A DNA stretch of 20,167 nt from Chara braunii (lineage: Eukaryota; Streptophyta; Charophyceae; Charales; Characeae), in the NCBI GenBank assembly GCA_003427395.1, contig BFEA01000045.1, forward strand, positions 1,046,933-1,067,099, written 5' to 3'. The notes below the pieces were generated by a model, which was given only the letters and a program-made list of their open reading frames with translations, had not been told where the DNA came from and searched no databases. A program made the position numbers and the translations under genes. Numbering within the stretch: position 1 is the stretch's first letter; the number at the start of each line of letters is the position of its first letter. Positions 17,257-20,167 of the stretch are shown here, piece after piece.

Positions 17257-17685
17257 ATTTGCATGAGGAGTGCCCATGCTGCCCAAGTGAGCTCACAAGA
17301 GCATCTTTGCACTTGGAGTGAGGAGGGAGGAACCCATGCTAGTGGGAGAGCTTAGAGGAGACTAGGAGGTAGTGGGGAGGACTCTAGAGGAGAGCGATGG
17401 TGAGAGAGACACTTGGGAGGTGATCCGCCATATCCCTCCTGGGTGTAGGAGAGAAGGAGAGGCTAGAGGAGCCCCACTAGCCCTCCTAGAGGGGAGGACT
17501 CCATAGCCATAGCTGGGGGAGCTTGCCATAGCCTGAGGGAGAGCAAGGAAGGAGGAGAGAAGGGCTTGGAGAAGAAGGAAGCCATAGCCAAGGGGGGGAT
17601 TGTGCAAGGAGAGGAAGCTTCATCAAGAGGACACCAACATCAAGGAATCAACAAGGTGAGAGAAAGGAAGAGACTTCTTCACCTC

Positions 17686-17945
17686 CATCTTCTTCTTCTT
17701 CTTCTTCTTCTTCTTCTTCTTCCTCTTCCTCTTCTTCTTCTTCTTCTTCCTCTTCTTCTCCTTCTTCCTCTCCTCCTTCTTCTTCCTCTTCTTCCTCCTC
17801 ACTCCCTCCTTCTTCCTTCTCTTCTCTCCCCTCTTCATCTCCCCCTTCCTCCTCTTCACTTTCATTCTCCTTGTCTTCCTCCCCTTCTTCTCCATCTCCA
17901 TCTCCCTCATCTCCCTCCCCTTCTCCTCCATCTTCTCTTACTTCA
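17686..17945 (+). repeat. (CTT)n-derived polypyrimidine tract
   Basis: Starts as a near-perfect CTT array (about 17688-17760) and decays into C/T-only and CTC/CAT words to about 17945. The strand is almost purely pyrimidine for about 250 bases. The open frames here encode only poly-Leu or poly-Glu/Lys products and are artefacts of composition. Confidence 0.9.
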
Positions 17946-17997
17946 CCTTCTCTCTTCCATGGGCTACTCAAACTCTTCTCTTTCACTTATGCACTAG

Positions 17998-18815
17998 GAG
18001 GTAGTACTCCGATTCTTTCCTAGATGCTTCTTGATACAATCTTGGTGATTTGGTCTCCCCAAACTTGTGTTTTTCACACTCACACTAGTAGGTAGTATAG
18101 CGCTTCACCCATGAGTGATCCATGATACAATCTTGGTGATTTGGGCTCTCGAAACTTGTGTTTTTCACACTCACACTAGTAGGTAGTGTAGCGCTTCACA
18201 CATGGATGCTTCTTGATGCAATCTTGGTGATTTTGGCTCTCCAACCTTCTGTTTGTCACACTCACACTAGTAAGTAGTGTAGCGCTTCACACATGGATGC
18301 TTCTTGATACAATCTTGGTGATTTGGGCTCTCCAAACTTGTGTTTTCCACACTCACACTAGTAGGTAGTATAGCGCTTCACCCATGAGTGATCCATGATA
18401 CAATCTTGGTGATTTGAGCTCTCCAAACTTGTGGTTTTCACACTCACACTAGTAGGTAGTGTAGCGCTTCACACATGGATGCTTCTTGATGCAATCTTGG
18501 TGATTTTGGCTCTCCAAACTTGTGTTTTTCACACTCGCACTAGTAGGTAGTGTAGCGCTTCACCCATGAGTGATCCATGATACAATCTTGGTGATTTGGG
18601 CTCTCCAAACTTGTGTTTTTCACACTCACACTNTAGTGTAGCGCTTCACCCATGAGTGATCCATGATACAATCTTGGTGATTTGGGCTCTCCAAACTTGT
18701 GTTTTTCACACTCACACTAGTAGGTAGTATAGCGCTTCTTTCATAGATGACCTATGGTTCAACTTTGGTGATCTTGCCTACTTAGACTCTTGTTTTCACT
18801 CACGTAATAGCATGT
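17998..18815 (+). repeat. 91-bp tandem satellite, about nine units
   Basis: The word GGTAGT recurs at 18000, 18091, 18182, 18273, 18364, 18455 and 18546, exactly 91 bases apart. It then recurs (shortened by the N position) at about 18632 and at 18723. Each unit contains CTTGGTGATTTGGGCTCTCC and TTTTTCACACTCACACTAG. Two subtypes differ at the unit's middle: CCCATGAGTGATCC and CACATGGATGCTTC. The last unit is diverged and grades into the next array. No coding capacity. Confidence 0.95.
18633..18633. other. Ambiguous base N inside the 91-bp array
   Basis: The single N falls in CACACTNTAGTG. The unit containing it is about five bases short compared with its neighbours, so this is probably a collapsed assembly join rather than one unread base. 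Copy number of the array may therefore be wrong. Confidence 0.8.
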
Positions 18816-20167
18816 GATGTTCCGGATGATCTTCCCTCTATGTGCATGTGCTTTCCATTTAGTTATAGCATCTCATTGACATGCTCATACTTAGTGTGAT
18901 GTTCCGGTTGATCTTCCCTTCATGTACATGTGCTTTTTCATTAGTCTAGCATCTCATTGTCTTGTTCATACTTGGTGTAATGTTCCGGTTGTTCTTCCCC
19001 TCATATACATGTGCTTTTCATTAGTCTAGCATCTCTTTGTCTTGTTCATACTTGGTGTGATGTTCCGGTTGATTTTCCCTCTATGTGCATGTGCTTTCCA
19101 TCTAGCTCTAGCATCTCTTTGTCTTGTTCATACTTGGTGTGATGTTCCGGATGAACTTCCCTTCATATGCATGTGCTTTCCATTAGTCTAACCACTCATT
19201 GTCATGTTCATACTTGGTGTAATGTTCCGGATTATCTTCCCTTCATGTGCATTTGCTTTTCATTAGTCTGGCATCTCTTTGTGTTGTTCATACTTGATGT
19301 GATGTTCCGGATGATCTTTCCCTTCATGTGCATGTGCTTTCCGTTAGTCTAAGCCACTCATTGTCATGTTCCTACTTAGTGTAATGTTCCGGATGATCTT
19401 CCCTTCATGTGCATGTGCTTTTCATTAAACTAGCCACTCATTGTCATGTCCATACTTGGTGTGGTGTTCCGGTTGATCCACCCTTCATATGCATGTGCTT
19501 TTTCATAAGTCTAGCCACTCATTGTCATGTTCATACTTGGAGTGATGTTCCGGTTGATCTTCCCTTCATATGCATGTGCTTTTCATTAGTCTAGCCACTC
19601 ATTGTCATGTTCATACTTGGTGTAATGTTCCGGATGATCTTCCCTTCATGTGAATATGCTTTTCATTAGTCTAGCATCTCTTTGTCTTGTTCATACTTGA
19701 TGTGATGTTCCGGATGATCTTTCCCTTCATGTGCATGTGCTTTCAGTTAGTCTAAGCCACTCATTGTCATGTTCCTACTTAGTGTAATGTTCCGAATGAT
19801 CTTCCCTTCATGTGCATGTGCTTTTCATTAGTCTAGCCACTCATTGTCATGTCCATACTTGGTGTGGTGTTCCGGTTGATCTTCCCTTCATATGCATGTG
19901 CTTTTTCATTAGTCTAGCCACTCATTGTCATGTTCATACTTGGAGTGATGTTCCGGTTGATCTTCCCTTCATATGCATGTGCTTTTTCACTAGTCTAGCC
20001 TCTCCTTGTCAAGTTCATGTTCCGGATCTTTGCTTAGTTAGTCTCTTCTCCTTGTGCATGTACTTTCCACTAAGTCTAGTCTCTCATTGTCAAGTTTATG
20101 TTTGATGTGGTGTTCCGGATCCTCACTTAGTTGATCTCTTCTCTTTGTGCATGTGCTTCCATTAGTC
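18816..20167 (+). repeat. 80-82 bp tandem satellite with 403-bp higher-order repeat
   Basis: The word TTCCGG (once TTCCGA) marks monomers at 18820, 18902, 18983, 19063, 19145, 19225, 19305, 19387, 19467, 19548, 19628, 19708, 19790, 19870, 19951, then 20020 and 20113 with irregular spacing. Monomers share CTTCCCTTCATNTGCATGTG, a TTAGTCTAG word, and CATTGTCATGTTCATACTTGG. Spacings 80, 82, 80, 81, 80 repeat from 19225 and again from 19628, a 403-bp five-monomer unit. The array continues past the window. Short Cys/His-rich open frames in it follow the repeat and are not genes. Confidence 0.95.

Larger units (their letters stand above)
14851..17650. other. Gene-poor, hairpin-rich region of unknown nature
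   Basis: The plus strand is purine-rich and carries many short stem-loops described separately. No retroelement domain, RNA gene or familiar protein was recognised on either strand. GGGCCCTAGG-type words recur. It might be the leader or LTR of a different element whose coding part is absent, or a non-coding repeat. The 3' boundary is the polypyrimidine tract at about 17686. Confidence 0.4.

Noticed and set aside
17566-17997. Frames encoding poly-Leu or poly-Glu/Lys proteins
   Set aside because: Products of the (CTT)n-derived tract; every frame is open because the composition lacks stop codons.
19167-20105. Three Cys/His-rich frames that look like repeated small proteins
   Set aside because: They follow the satellite monomers. 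The monomer lengths (80-82) and the 403-bp unit are mostly not multiples of three, so no frame is maintained.
17998-20167. Satellite arrays as telomeric or rDNA spacer repeats
   Set aside because: No telomere-type heptamer and no rRNA sequence is visible; unit lengths fit generic satellites.

Overview
The window looks like repeat-rich nuclear DNA of a green-lineage eukaryote. The evidence is two decayed Ty3/Gypsy chromovirus-type LTR retrotransposons, a primer-binding site matching initiator tRNA-Met as in many plant elements, long microsatellites, and two tandem satellite families including a higher-order repeat. No intact host gene, tRNA or rRNA was recognised. The style of the elements recalls charophyte algae such as Chara, but that is an impression and nothing here proves the species.

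Layout. (1) 1-2365: a truncated LTR fragment, a duplicated A-rich module, minisatellite and (ATGG)n arrays, and one weak acidic reading frame on the minus strand. (2) 2366-10224: retroelement 1 on the plus strand. It has an LTR-like region ending at 3268, a primer-binding site at 3272-3283, a long leader, broken gag, protease, RT-RNase H and integrase-chromodomain, a polypurine tract at 10144-10155, and the start of a 3' LTR that stops after about 45 bp in a palindrome. (3) 10403 to about 14850: retroelement 2 on the minus strand, a diverged relative lacking its 5' part (LTR, gag, most of protease). It retains RT, RNase H, integrase, chromodomain tail, polypurine tract and an inferred 1.1-kb 3' LTR. 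The two elements are tail to tail. (4) About 14850-17650: no recognised genes, but an unusual density of short hairpins, many with arms GCAGTCCG/CGGACTGC. (5) 17686-17945: a polypyrimidine tract. (6) 17998-18815: a 91-bp satellite containing a single N. (7) About 18816-20167: an 80-82 bp satellite organised as a 403-bp five-monomer higher-order repeat that runs off the window.

Neither element can be autonomous as it stands. Element 1 is broken mainly by insertions and deletions, including a 16-bp tandem duplication inside the RT catalytic motif, but keeps the integrase D-D-E. Element 2 has about 1.87 kb free of frameshifts through RT and RNase H into integrase, interrupted mostly by CAG-to-TAG-type stops. 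It keeps the RT YLDD but has lost one integrase catalytic Asp and a zinc-finger His. The least explained signal is the hairpin family at 15.2-17.3 kb. The satellite architecture and the hairpins at LTR starts also deserve a second look.
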